Shown here: positions 36,951 to 45,266 of the stretch, piece by piece
Position numbering within the stretch: position 1 is the first letter of the stretch
How the letters are laid out: every line of letters starts with the position of its first letter
Assembly: GCA_012719135.1 (NCBI GenBank)
Contig: JAAYAW010000066.1
Coordinates: forward strand, 1-64,000
DNA: 64,000 nucleotides
Direction: 5' to 3'
From: Chloroflexota bacterium
GTDB taxonomy: Bacteria > Chloroflexota > Anaerolineae > UBA1429
Notes under the pieces: generated by a model
The model's input: the letters and a program-made list of their open reading frames with translations, nothing else
The model's database searches: none
Told to the model about the DNA's origin: nothing
Made by a program: the position numbers and the translations under genes

Positions 36951-38248
36951 GGACGCACCTCGGCTCCCAGAGAGGCCATGGTGCCTGCAAAGCCCGGGTA
37001 CGAATCCGCTATGCGTTCGGCGCCGAGCACGATCGTCTCGCCGTTCGCTACCAGGCCGGCCACGGCGATCGTCATCCCCAGCCGGTGGTCGTCATGGCTG
37101 TCGACGAGCGTCCCAACGAGTGGCGTGGGTCCTATTATGTCAAATCCATCCGGGGTCGGGGCGATCTCTGCTCCCAGGGCGCGCAATGCTGTCACCGTGG
37201 TGCCGATTCGATCCGTCTCTTTGACGCGCAGTTCGCGCGCATCCCGCACGTGCGTCTCACCTGTGGCCTGGGTGGCAGCGAGGGCGAGGATCGGGAACTC
37301 ATCGATCGCGCGGGGTACCACCTCGCCGCCGATGGATATGCCTTTCAGTGAGGAATGACGCACGAGCAGGTCGGCCACCGGTTCCCCGCCCTCCAGGTGC
37401 GCGTTTTCCTCTGCGATGTCCGCGCCCATCTCACGCAGCAGGTCCAGCAGTCCTGTACGCGTCCTGTTAGTGCCCACATTCTCGATCACAACCTCACTGC
37501 CGGGCACCAGGAGCGCCGCGACGCACAGGTACGCTGCAGAGGAAAAGTCCCCGGGCACGTGCACATCCAGCGGCTGTAGGCTCTGCACGGGCCCATCCAG
37601 GGTGTGAGCCAGATCTTGGCTGTGAACGGTTACTCCGCACGCCTCGAGCATCCGCTCGGTGTGATCCCGCGAAGGCCCCGGCTCTACGACCTCAGTCCTG
37701 CCCTCGGCATACAGCCCGGCCAGCAACAGACTGGACTTGACCTGTGCACTCGCCACGGGAAGAAGGTGACGCGCGCCCGCGAGCGGCGATCCTTCGATCA
37801 GCAGCGGAGGCAGGCGGTCGTCCCGAGCGCCCCTTATCCGAGCCCCCATGGCGCGCAGGGGCAGGATGACGCGATCCATGGGTCTCGCCAGCAACTGATC
37901 GTTTCCGGTGAGTTCGCTGGGAAAGCGCTGTCCGGAGAGCAGGCCGGCCATCAGGCGCATGGCCGTCCCAGAGCGCACGCAGTCCAGCGGTCTCGCGGGC
38001 GCCGACCACCCGTTGAGCCCACGCCCGCGAACCAGAATGGTGCTCTGGCCTTGGCGCTCGATATCGATGCCCAGTTCGGCCAGGCAGCCAGCCGTGGCCC
38101 GGCAATCCTCGCCGTGCAGGTATCCCTCGATGCGCGACGGCCCATCACCGAGACTGCCCAACAGGAGGGCCCGATGGGTGATCGATTTGTCCCCCGGAAC
38201 GGTGACGTGGCCAGAAAGGGAGGTCGCTCTTTTGGTCCGAAGCTGCAT
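36947..38248 (-). CDS. aroA: 3-phosphoshikimate 1-carboxyvinyltransferase (EPSP synthase)
   Basis: 433 residues. PGDKSITHRALLLGSL near the N-terminus, then LDCVRSGTAMRLMAGLLSGQ, PGDFSSAAYL, EFPILALAATQATGET and DSHDDHRLGMTIAVAGL. It joins shikimate-3-phosphate with PEP. The Gly-Thr-Ala pattern in SGTAMR resembles class I enzymes. It begins three bases after the tyrA stop. Confidence 0.95.
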   Translation of the reverse strand: MQLRTKRATSLSGHVTVPGDKSITHRALLLGSLGDGPSRIEGYLHGEDCRATAGCLAELGIDIERQGQSTILVRGRGLNGWSAPARPLDCVRSGTAMRLMAGLLSGQRFPSELTGNDQLLARPMDRVILPLRAMGARIRGARDDRLPPLLIEGSPLAGARHLLPVASAQVKSSLLLAGLYAEGRTEVVEPGPSRDHTERMLEACGVTVHSQDLAHTLDGPVQSLQPLDVHVPGDFSSAAYLCVAALLVPGSEVVIENVGTNRTRTGLLDLLREMGADIAEENAHLEGGEPVADLLVRHSSLKGISIGGEVVPRAIDEFPILALAATQATGETHVRDARELRVKETDRIGTTVTALRALGAEIAPTPDGFDIIGPTPLVGTLVDSHDDHRLGMTIAVAGLVANGETIVLGAERIADSYPGFAGTMASLGAEVRP

Positions 38249-38251
38249 CGG

Positions 38252-39109
38252 TCAGATCCTTCTGCGGCGTTCTGCAGCCGCCTCTAGCCTCTGTCGGAGT
38301 TGTGCTGCGTCATCGGCCTGGAGGGACTCGGCGAGCTCCGCCAGTTCGGTTTGCGCGAGGCGGAGCACATCCAGGATGGGCCCGCGGTTGGTGGCCAGGA
38401 TGTCCATCATCATCGGAACACTGCCTGCGGCCACCCGGCTGGTATCGCGAAAACCTCCTGCGGCCAGCGACCAGAGTATCGGGTCATCGGCGCCGACACG
38501 CTCAGCGGCGAGCACGAGGGAGGTGGCCAGCATGAACGGCAGGTGACTGATCGCGGCCACCAGCCTGTCATGTCGTGCGGGCTCCAGGTAGGTGGGCCGG
38601 GCGCCCACCGCGCGGACAAGGGTCTCCGCCAGGGATCGCGCCTCCACGGCTGTCCGGTCCAGGGGACACAGCACAAAGGCGCGATCCTGGTATAGGCCCG
38701 GCTCGGCCATGGTCAATCCGGAGCTTTCCTTGCCGCACATGGGATGGCCGCCCACCGGCTGTATGCCTGCCGGCAGGTCCGCCATCGCTGCGCAGATGGC
38801 GGCCTTTGTGCTCCCCACGTCCAGCACGAGCGCTCCAGGCTTGAGCCAGGGGCCGATTTCCCCCAGCTTCTGCAGGATATCTCCTACCGGCGTGCACAGC
38901 ACCACGATGTCGGCATCGGCCATACCGGCGCACAGATCCGTCTCTCCCCGGTGGATAAAGCGCAGCGTGAGGGCCGTGTGCAGGCTGCTCTGCCTGCGAG
39001 CGATCCCGATCACTTCGCGGCAGGCGTTTCGTGCACACAGCGCCGCTGCCAGCGATCCGCCCATCAAGCCCAGCCCAACCACGGCGACCCGAGCCTCAGA
39101 TAGCTCCAT
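38252..39109 (-). CDS. tyrA: Prephenate dehydrogenase
   Basis: 285 residues. Rossmann loop VAVVGLGLMGGSLA, then VLCTPVGDI, DVGSTKA and the substrate motif GGHPMCGKESSG, ending in the all-helical dimer domain with ISHLPFMLATSL. It oxidises prephenate (or arogenate) on the way to tyrosine. Its presence makes tyrosine the branch product made by this operon, which fits the Tyr-rich leader peptide. Confidence 0.93.
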   Translation of the reverse strand: MELSEARVAVVGLGLMGGSLAAALCARNACREVIGIARRQSSLHTALTLRFIHRGETDLCAGMADADIVVLCTPVGDILQKLGEIGPWLKPGALVLDVGSTKAAICAAMADLPAGIQPVGGHPMCGKESSGLTMAEPGLYQDRAFVLCPLDRTAVEARSLAETLVRAVGARPTYLEPARHDRLVAAISHLPFMLATSLVLAAERVGADDPILWSLAAGGFRDTSRVAAGSVPMMMDILATNRGPILDVLRLAQTELAELAESLQADDAAQLRQRLEAAAERRRRI

Positions 39110-39117
39110 AGCGGGCT

Positions 39118-40131
39118 CTACAGCGAACGGCCGACGGCCTCGGCGACGCGCCTGAGGTCCGCGATGGTTTGAGTATAGACATCCGGGGACACCGACTGGG
39201 CGCCATCTGAGAGGGCCATCTCGGGGTGAGGATGCATCTCGATGAGCAGCCCGTCGGCGCCTGCGGCGACGGACGCACGGGAGAGCGCGTTCACGTACCG
39301 TGCCCTTCCAGAGGCATGGCTGGGATCCATAAAGACCGGGAGGTGCGTCAGTTCCTTGAGGACCGGCACCGCGCTGACGTCCAACGTGTTGCGCGTGGTG
39401 GTCTCAAAGGTACGGATCCCCCGCTCACACAGGATCACCTGTTCGTTGCCGTTGGACATGATGTACTCGGCCGACATCAAGAGCTCCTCAATGGTGGACA
39501 TCATACCACGTTTAAGCATCACCGGGCGGGCAGACCGGCCGACGGCGTCCAGCAGGGCATAGTTCTGCATGTTGCGCGTGCCCACCTGGAGGATATCCGC
39601 TACGCCAGCCACCATCGGCACTTGCTCTGGCGACATGACCTCTGTGATGATCGCCAGCCCCAGCGACGACTTGATCTGGGCGAGCAACTCGAGGCCCTTA
39701 TCTCCCATGCCACGGAAGCTGTAGGGAGAAGTTCGGGGCTTGAAGGCCCCTCCTCGAAAGATCATCCCTCCGTTGGCCTTGACGATTTCCGCCGCCTCGA
39801 ACACCTGCTCCCGGCTTTCGACCGAGCAGGGGCCCCCGATGACCACAACCGGTTGATCGCCTATTCGGGCGCCGTTGACGGTGATGACCGTGTCCTCCGG
39901 GTGAAAGTCCCGGCTGGCGAGCTTGAACGGCTTGAGGACACGGACGACCCGTTCCACCCCTTCCATCAAGTCAAAGGTGGATTCATCCAACCGACGCTCA
40001 TCTCCGATGACGCCGATGATCGTGCGCTCTTCACCGGGGGAGATATGCGGCTTGAAGCCGAGTTGCGATACCCTATCAATGACGGCCGTAACCTGATCCT
40101 GCGGTGCGCCGTTTCGCATAATGATGATCAT
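39118..40131 (-). CDS. aroF: 3-deoxy-7-phosphoheptulonate synthase (DAHP synthase), type I beta with regulatory domain
   Basis: 337 residues. Residues 1 to about 75 form an N-terminal ferredoxin-like domain that binds feedback inhibitors in the Thermotoga-type enzyme. The catalytic barrel carries [35 protein letters not shown] and DPSHASGRA. It joins PEP and erythrose-4-phosphate, the first step of the pathway. It starts six bases past aroH. Confidence 0.95.
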   Translation of the reverse strand: MIIIMRNGAPQDQVTAVIDRVSQLGFKPHISPGEERTIIGVIGDERRLDESTFDLMEGVERVVRVLKPFKLASRDFHPEDTVITVNGARIGDQPVVVIGGPCSVESREQVFEAAEIVKANGGMIFRGGAFKPRTSPYSFRGMGDKGLELLAQIKSSLGLAIITEVMSPEQVPMVAGVADILQVGTRNMQNYALLDAVGRSARPVMLKRGMMSTIEELLMSAEYIMSNGNEQVILCERGIRTFETTTRNTLDVSAVPVLKELTHLPVFMDPSHASGRARYVNALSRASVAAGADGLLIEMHPHPEMALSDGAQSVSPDVYTQTIADLRRVAEAVGRSL

Positions 40132-40137
40132 GATCGC

Positions 40138-40521
40138 TTACTCCTCTGGACGCAGAGACGTGTTTACCCAATCTGGGCGAAGCGACACGGCCTCTCTCTG
40201 GTACACATGATGGACGTCGCGAGGCGGGCAATCGGTGTTCCACCATAGTAGAACGCGGACGCAGCGTCGCAGGCTGCCTGGCACCGGGATTTCGTTGCCG
40301 TTCAGCATAGGGAGCGCGGTCCATCCCAAGTCACGGGCGGCTCGGGCGGGGAAAGCCGCGTGAAGGTCCTGTGTCACGGTAAAGTAGGCCGCCGCCAGGT
40401 CGTCCACCTGAACGCCATTGGCTGATACCATCTCCTGTAGTAGCGCGCGAGTGGCCTGAAGGATCTCTTCTTCGCTGTCTGCGGCCACGGTTGTGGCCCC
40501 TCGGATGCCGCGGACGGGCAT
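40138..40521 (-). CDS. aroH: Chorismate mutase, AroH type
   Basis: 127 residues. The trimeric AroH fold is recognised by VRGIRGATTVAADSEEEIL, the VSANGVQVDDLAAAYFTVTQDL segment and ALPMLNGNEIPVPGSLRRCVRVLL. It converts chorismate to prephenate. The ATG at 40521 has SD AAAGGAG. It is the first structural gene, so readthrough of the leader terminator controls the whole operon. Confidence 0.95.
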   Translation of the reverse strand: MPVRGIRGATTVAADSEEEILQATRALLQEMVSANGVQVDDLAAAYFTVTQDLHAAFPARAARDLGWTALPMLNGNEIPVPGSLRRCVRVLLWWNTDCPPRDVHHVYQREAVSLRPDWVNTSLRPEE

Positions 40522-40546
40522 GTTCTTCTCCTTTGACTGCTGAAGA

Positions 40547-40580
40547 CAAAAAAAGCGTGGGGCTTGGCGCTCCACGCTTT
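40547..40580 (-). terminator. Attenuator-type intrinsic terminator before aroH
   Basis: On the minus strand AAAGCGTGG pairs with CCACGCTTT across an 11-nt loop, followed by a run of T (seven T in total from the 3' arm). It lies 26 bases before the aroH ATG, inside the operon leader, so it must be read through for the operon to be expressed. Confidence 0.88.
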
Positions 40581-40636
40581 GACGACCGCTTGTCTGTTGG
40601 GAAGGCTTCTATGTCTCCCGGGTGTGCAGCGCGCAA
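40564..40636 (-). promoter_or_regulatory. Candidate antiterminator pairing in the aro leader
   Basis: The segment 40624-40636 (TTGCGCGCTGCAC) can pair with 40564-40575 (GTGGAGCGCCAA), part of the terminator 5' arm and loop. This gives 11 bp with one bulge and one G-G mismatch. The two structures exclude each other. The upstream strand lies inside the last codons of the leader peptide gene. Confidence 0.6.
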
Positions 40637-40764
40637 TTCCCCGCTATGGAGAGGGGATAATAGTACAATGCACCGGCGCTGGCGGCTGCACAGCAGAGCG
40701 CTCCGGGTGTTAACCCGGTAGCCTCCAGAGGTCGTACCTTCGCCAGAGTGGCGCTGTGCTGCAT
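40609..40764 (-). CDS. Leader peptide with three consecutive Tyr codons
   Basis: A 51-codon frame with an ATG seven bases after GGGGAG. It contains TAC-TAT-TAT at 40657-40665 (residues 34-36) and stops 28 bases before the terminator. The product has no other recognisable feature. Its position between the operon promoter and the attenuator, in front of DAHP synthase, chorismate mutase and prephenate dehydrogenase, suggests a tyrosine-sensing leader peptide. It is too short to support homology. Confidence 0.6.
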   Translation of the reverse strand: MQHSATLAKVRPLEATGLTPGALCCAAASAGALYYYPLSIAGNCALHTRET

Positions 40765-40791
40765 GCGGCAACTCCCCAACAGATTGGGGAC

Positions 40792-40820
40792 ATCTTAGCA
40801 CCTCGCGATTGTAGAGTCAA
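40792..40820 (-). promoter_or_regulatory. Promoter of the aromatic amino-acid operon
   Basis: TTGACT, a 17-nt spacer and TAAGAT on the minus strand. Transcription would start near 40785, some 20 bases before the leader peptide ATG and 260 bases before aroH. Confidence 0.75.
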
Positions 40821-40868
40821 GTGGCGACCTCCACGGAGTGGGTTGCCAGGCGCCCGGTGCAACTGTGG

Positions 40869-40874
40869 TACAAT
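40869..40874 (+). promoter_or_regulatory. Putative -10 element of the DUF72 gene
   Basis: TACAAT with an upstream TG, 42 bases before the ATG at 40916. No well-spaced -35 is visible. Confidence 0.4.
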
Positions 40875-40915
40875 GTCCGCACAGTGCGTCTGGCGCGTGC
40901 ATAAGGAGATGGGTG

Positions 40916-41752
40916 ATGGGCAGCGTCTACGTGGGTACCTGCAACTGGTCCGATCACGCCAGCTTTTATCCAGCAGGGCTGCCAGCTAATCAACAGATCG
41001 GCTACTACTCGCAGCGATTTCCCCTTGTAGAGGTCAACTCCACTTACTATCGGCTGATGCCGGCTCGTAACTTTGCTCTGTGGGCGGAACGGACGCCCCC
41101 GGGCTTTGTCTTTGACGTCAAGGCGTTCAAGCAGTTGACCCATCATGACCGGAGTGCGCCCCCTACTACGGAGGTACACGGCCAGTTCAGCGCGTCGGTT
41201 CAGCCGCTTCGTGATACGGGCAAGCTCGGTGCACTGCACTTTCAGTTCCCGCCCTGGTTCATGTCCGGCGATCGCAACCTGGCGTACCTGGTTTCTCTGC
41301 GGGAGATCTATCCCCAGGACCTCATCTCTGTCGAGTTCAGGCATCGCAGCTGGTACGAGCCTGAGGCTTACGCTCGCGTGCGCGAGGCCCTGAGGGCCTC
41401 CGGGATCGCGTTGACGGTTGTGGATGAGCCCCAGGTGGGGACCGGATCGGTGCCCACCGTGCTGGACGTGACCAGGCCGGAGATCGTCATCATACGATTC
41501 CATGGAAGGAATGCGGCGACCTGGTATGCGCGTGCAAAAACCACCGGAGAGCGGTTCAACTACCTGTATACGACGCCGGAACTGAATGAGTGGGTGCCTC
41601 GGCTCGGAGAACTGGCGGCACTGGCTGCTACAGTCCATGTGCTGTTCAACAACAATGCAGAGGACTATGCCGTCCAGAATGCGCATCAGATGCGCATGCT
41701 CCTTCGCGAGGGGTTGCCGGGCGCGTTCGTTGTGAGCTCCCCGGAGGAATGA
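40916..41752 (+). CDS. DUF72 family protein
   Basis: 278 residues. TIM-barrel-like DUF72 protein: VYVGTCNWSDHASFYPAGLP at the N-terminus, VEVNSTYYRLM, FDVKAFKQLTH, HFQFPPWF and RFHGRN are the family's conserved blocks. YecE-like proteins have no established function. SD AAGGAG lies upstream. It is monocistronic and divergent from the aromatic operon. Confidence 0.88.
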   Translation: MGSVYVGTCNWSDHASFYPAGLPANQQIGYYSQRFPLVEVNSTYYRLMPARNFALWAERTPPGFVFDVKAFKQLTHHDRSAPPTTEVHGQFSASVQPLRDTGKLGALHFQFPPWFMSGDRNLAYLVSLREIYPQDLISVEFRHRSWYEPEAYARVREALRASGIALTVVDEPQVGTGSVPTVLDVTRPEIVIIRFHGRNAATWYARAKTTGERFNYLYTTPELNEWVPRLGELAALAATVHVLFNNNAEDYAVQNAHQMRMLLREGLPGAFVVSSPEE

Positions 41753-41855
41753 CCCGGAGCGGTATACGCCCCGCGTCATCCGCCCAGGGCGGCAGGGGCC
41801 AACGCGGGTTGAGGCGTTCCCCTCGGGCCGCGGGCGGACGCTATATGCGAACAGA

Positions 41856-41871
41856 TGTTTCACGTGGAACA
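41856..41871. promoter_or_regulatory. parS-like site 1
   Basis: TGTTTCACGTGGAACA, one mismatch from the canonical 16-bp ParB-binding palindrome TGTTTCACGTGAAACA. It lies in the gap before the methyltransferase gene, near dnaN. Confidence 0.85.
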
Positions 41872-41885
41872 CAGGGGGTTGGGCA

Positions 41886-42779
41886 TTGAGCACAGATCGC
41901 CGCGACGCGCCTCGAATCATCGACTATGGGGCGTCGACCTACAGGACCGACTTTTGGCAGGGTCAGGGCCGCGAGTATGAGGACGCCGTGGAGCGCGTCG
42001 CCATCCGGGCCATGCTCCCGAGGAAGGGCGAACGGCTCGTGGATATCGGCGCGGGCTTTGGCCGTCTCGCCGATCTCTACGAGGGCTACCGCGAGGTTAT
42101 CCTGCTGGACTATTCTGCGCCTGAGCTTGAGGATGCGCGCCAGCACCTGGGCGACGGGCGGTACATCTATGTCGCCGCCGATATCTACCGGATGCCCCTG
42201 GCGACGGGAGCGGTAGACACTGCCGTAATGGTGCGTGTGCTGCACCACATCGCCGATGTGCCCGCCGCGATGGCGCAACTGTCCCGCATCCTGGTTACCG
42301 GGGGGACGCTCCTTTTAGAGTTTGCCAACAAGCGGCACCTCAAGAACATCGTCCGTTTCCTGCTGCGCCGTGGAGCGAGTCCTTTCGGGCCGTATCCGGT
42401 GGAGTTCGCTCCCCTGCACTATGACTTTCACCCCGGATGGGTGGAAAAGCGCCTCACAGAGGCTACGTTTCACGTGGAACGTCGTCGTTCGGTATCGCTT
42501 TTTCGCGCCGGCTTCCTCAAGCAACGCGTTCCGCTGAGCTGGTTGATCGCCCTGGATGGCGCTCTGCAGCGCTTGACTGCGGCTTTTACCCCTGCCCCCA
42601 GCATGTTCTTTCAGGCGATCCGGCAGCAAGGCACCGTGGCCCGCCCGCTGGAGCGCGCGGCGCTGTTTCGCTGCCCCGATTGTGGCCATGAGCCTCTGGA
42701 GGCCGCGAGCGGTGGCTTGCTGTGCGCCGGCTGTGGCCGCCTCTGGCCTCAGGTGAACGGAGTCTATATCCTCAAGTAG
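41886..42779 (+). CDS. SAM-dependent methyltransferase with C-terminal zinc ribbon
   Basis: 297 residues. The methyltransferase core has motif I VDIGAGFGRLADLY and a following acidic LLDYSAPELEDAR. The last 35 residues hold two CxxC pairs (CPDCGHEP and CAGCGRLWP), a Trm112-like zinc ribbon normally found as a separate protein. The start is a TTG after GGGGG. The gene contains a second parS-like site. The substrate is unknown. Confidence 0.8.
   Translation: MSTDRRDAPRIIDYGASTYRTDFWQGQGREYEDAVERVAIRAMLPRKGERLVDIGAGFGRLADLYEGYREVILLDYSAPELEDARQHLGDGRYIYVAADIYRMPLATGAVDTAVMVRVLHHIADVPAAMAQLSRILVTGGTLLLEFANKRHLKNIVRFLLRRGASPFGPYPVEFAPLHYDFHPGWVEKRLTEATFHVERRRSVSLFRAGFLKQRVPLSWLIALDGALQRLTAAFTPAPSMFFQAIRQQGTVARPLERAALFRCPDCGHEPLEAASGGLLCAGCGRLWPQVNGVYILK
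42466..42481. promoter_or_regulatory. parS-like site 2, inside the methyltransferase gene
   Basis: CGTTTCACGTGGAACG: the central 14 bases are identical to site 1, and the outer pair C/G keeps the palindrome. It lies 610 bases from site 1. Confidence 0.75.
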
Positions 42780-42791
42780 CGCCCTGCGGGG

Positions 42792-42820
42792 TTGACCGGA
42801 TGCGAGGCGCGCTCTATACT
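42792..42820 (+). promoter_or_regulatory. Promoter of dnaN-recF
   Basis: TTGACC, a 17-nt spacer and TATACT, 33 bases before the dnaN ATG. Confidence 0.75.
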
Positions 42821-42852
42821 GCCGCGGTTAGGTCATTGAGGAGGGAGTAACG

Positions 42853-43983
42853 ATGAAGGTCTCCTGCATGCAAGCGAATCTCGCGCGTGGTCTCTCGGTG
42901 GTCGGTCGCGCTGTGGCCACGCGAAGCACGTTACCCGTGCTGTCCAACATTCTGCTGTCCACCGAGGAGTCGCGGCTAAAGCTCTCGGCGACCAACCTGG
43001 AGATCGGCATCAACTGTTGGATTCCCGCCAAGGTCGAGCGGGAGGGGGCAACCACGATCCCCGCTCGTCTGCTCAGCGATTTCGTGAACTCACTCTCCGG
43101 CGAAAAGGTGGATATGGAGTTGATTGCTCGGACGCAGACGCTCCACGTCCGGTGCGATCGTTCGGAAGCGAACATCAAAGGCATCGACGCCCAGGAGTAC
43201 CCGCTCATCCTGGTCCCCGATGAGGATGAGCCGATTCGGATCGGCACCGATGAGCTTCAGCAGATGATCGATCGGGTGGCTTTTGCTGCGGCTACGGACG
43301 AAAGCCGTCCGGTGCTCACCGGAGTCCAGGCTGAACTCGGTCCGGAATCGTTCACCTTCGCGGCAGCGGATAGCTACCGGCTATCGGTGAGTTCCATGCC
43401 TCTTGACCGGGGGCCCGAGACCCAGATGAGCGTGATCATCCCGGCCCGCGCCCTGCAAGAGCTGCGCCGTATCTCCAGTGATGAGGATTCCGTTGAGGTG
43501 CGCGTCGCGGGGAACCGGAACCAGATCTTTTTCCACCTGGATTCGGTGGATCTCGTCTCGCAGCTCGTGGAAGGCTCCTTCCCGGACTATAAGCAGATCA
43601 TACCGCAGAGCCACAACACACGTACGGTGGTGAGCACCGGCGAGTTTCTCAAGGCCGTCCGTATCGCCGCGATCTTTGCGCGCGATTCGGCCAACATCTG
43701 CCAGATCCACGTGGCGCCCAACGGCACGGCGGGCTACGGTCGGCTGATCGTCTCGGCCACCTCGCAAGAGCACGGAGATAACGTGAGTGAGCTCGACGCG
43801 CGTGTAGAAGGGCCACCGATCGATATCGCCTTCAATGCGCGCTACTTGCAGGAGGCCCTCGGCGTGATCGATACGGCTGAGGTGGCTCTTGAGACCCGTG
43901 ACCCCACCAACCCCGGCGTCATCAGGCCCGTCGGCGGTGGCGATTTCACCCATATCATCATGCCCATGCAGGTGGCTCGCTAG
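42853..43983 (+). CDS. dnaN: DNA polymerase III sliding clamp (beta subunit)
   Basis: 376 residues. The three-domain clamp begins MKVSCMQANLARGLSVVGRAVATRSTLPVLSNIL with the usual LSATNLEIGI, then EYPLIL, the central DSYRLSVSS and the C-terminal IRPVGGGDFTHIIMPMQ, the last giving the partner-binding pocket. It encircles DNA and holds the polymerase. SD GAGGAGGGAG. It is followed after 8 bases by recF, the common dnaN-recF order near bacterial origins, but no dnaA lies in the window. Confidence 0.95.
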   Translation: MKVSCMQANLARGLSVVGRAVATRSTLPVLSNILLSTEESRLKLSATNLEIGINCWIPAKVEREGATTIPARLLSDFVNSLSGEKVDMELIARTQTLHVRCDRSEANIKGIDAQEYPLILVPDEDEPIRIGTDELQQMIDRVAFAAATDESRPVLTGVQAELGPESFTFAAADSYRLSVSSMPLDRGPETQMSVIIPARALQELRRISSDEDSVEVRVAGNRNQIFFHLDSVDLVSQLVEGSFPDYKQIIPQSHNTRTVVSTGEFLKAVRIAAIFARDSANICQIHVAPNGTAGYGRLIVSATSQEHGDNVSELDARVEGPPIDIAFNARYLQEALGVIDTAEVALETRDPTNPGVIRPVGGGDFTHIIMPMQVAR

Positions 43984-43991
43984 GCGACGGG

Positions 43992-45254
43992 ATGTTCATT
44001 CGCCGGCTGGAGCTGGACAACTACCGCAACTATGCGCGCCTGGAGATCGATCTCTCGGCGCGCATACATCTCCTGGTGGGTGACAACGCCCAGGGCAAGA
44101 CGAACCTGCTGGAGGCGATCTACTACCTGGCGACCACGCGCTCGCCGCTGGCCGGCCAGGATCGAGAGCTGATCCGCTGGCAATCGGGCGCTCAGGACCT
44201 GATTCCCAACGCCCAGCTGGCCCTCTTGTACGAGCGCGACGAAGAACGACACTCGCTGGAGGCTTCGCTGGTTTGCGAGCCGACCGAGCAGGGAGGTGCC
44301 GGGGAAGACGTGTTCCGCCGGCAGTTACGTCACGATGGCGTAAATCGTCGCGCGATGGATATTGTCGGCAAGCTGAACGTGGTCCTCTTCCTGCCGGAGG
44401 ATATTCTGCTCGTCTCCGGGTCGCCTGGCGAGCGCCGTCGCTACCTGGACGTGTTTCTGTGCCAACTGGATGCACGCTACTGCCGCACGCTCTCAGCGTA
44501 CAATCGCGTGCTCTCCCAACGGAATGCGCTGTTGAAGCGGATTCGCGAGGGCTCTGCTCGCACGAACGAGTTGGGCTACTGGGATAGCCAGATCGCCAGA
44601 TTGGGGGCTTACGTCATGGCCCGGCGCATGTGGGCCATCAGCCATCTGGACCCGCTCGCCTGTGAGGCTCAACGCGCGCTGACTGGCGGCCAGGAGGGGC
44701 TGCGCCTGACATACGAGCACACCCTGCGCGCGGGGGAAGCTCTTGATCTGGCGTTCCGTGTGCTGGGGGATATCCAGCTCCACTGGGGAACGCAAGGCAA
44801 CGAACCGTCCGAGGACGCGGTCGCCAAGTTGGAGGCTTACTATGCCGAGTGCCTCGCGGCGGTGCGGCGCGACGAACTGAATCGGGCCGTCACGCTGGTG
44901 GGTCCGCATCGCGATGACATGCGTTTCGTGCTGGATGGCTATGACGCGCGCGTGTACGGATCGCGCGGGCAGCAAAGGACGGCAGCGCTTGCCATCAAGC
45001 TCTCAGAGACCTCGCTCATGCGAGAAAGCATCGGGGATATGCCCATCCTGCTGCTGGACGACGTTCTTTCAGAGCTCGATCGCCAACGCGGGCGCTATGT
45101 CTTGGAGCGTACGGCCGAGGCTGGCCAAGTTTTCGTCACCACCACGTCCCTGGACGAGGTCCCGGGCTCCTTTTCTGCGCAGGCGTGCGTTTGGCGCGTG
45201 CAGGCGGGCTCCATTCTTCCCTGGGAGCAGCTCGCTTCCAGGCTGCCACAATGA
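43992..45254 (+). CDS. recF: DNA replication and repair protein RecF
   Basis: 420 residues. ABC-type ATPase with Walker A GDNAQGKTN (residues 30-38), the DNYRNY start, the signature segment GSRGQQRTAALAIKLSE and Walker B PILLLDDVLSELD. It loads RecA at gaps with RecO and RecR. The length is slightly above the usual 360-370. It lies directly after dnaN. Confidence 0.94.
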   Translation: MFIRRLELDNYRNYARLEIDLSARIHLLVGDNAQGKTNLLEAIYYLATTRSPLAGQDRELIRWQSGAQDLIPNAQLALLYERDEERHSLEASLVCEPTEQGGAGEDVFRRQLRHDGVNRRAMDIVGKLNVVLFLPEDILLVSGSPGERRRYLDVFLCQLDARYCRTLSAYNRVLSQRNALLKRIREGSARTNELGYWDSQIARLGAYVMARRMWAISHLDPLACEAQRALTGGQEGLRLTYEHTLRAGEALDLAFRVLGDIQLHWGTQGNEPSEDAVAKLEAYYAECLAAVRRDELNRAVTLVGPHRDDMRFVLDGYDARVYGSRGQQRTAALAIKLSETSLMRESIGDMPILLLDDVLSELDRQRGRYVLERTAEAGQVFVTTTSLDEVPGSFSAQACVWRVQAGSILPWEQLASRLPQ

Positions 45255-45266
45255 CAGGAGGCGAAC

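Noticed and set aside
40725-40780. tRNA-like cloverleaf in the aro leader
   Set aside because: There are several hairpins and a closing helix but no GGTTCGA T loop or tRNA-like anticodon arm on either strand.
40547-40785. T-box riboswitch in the aro leader
   Set aside because: The GGTGGNACC-type T-box sequence expected just before the terminator is not present.
40711-40794. A 27-codon Trp-containing frame (three TGG, one TAC) in the aro leader
   Set aside because: Its ATG overlaps the promoter's -10, so it would not be in the transcript. The Tyr frame has a clean SD after the promoter and ends before the terminator.
41753-42852. Chromosomal origin (oriC) inside the window
   Set aside because: There are parS-like sites and dnaN, but no DnaA-box cluster (TTATCCACA-like) or dnaA gene; the origin is probably nearby but outside.
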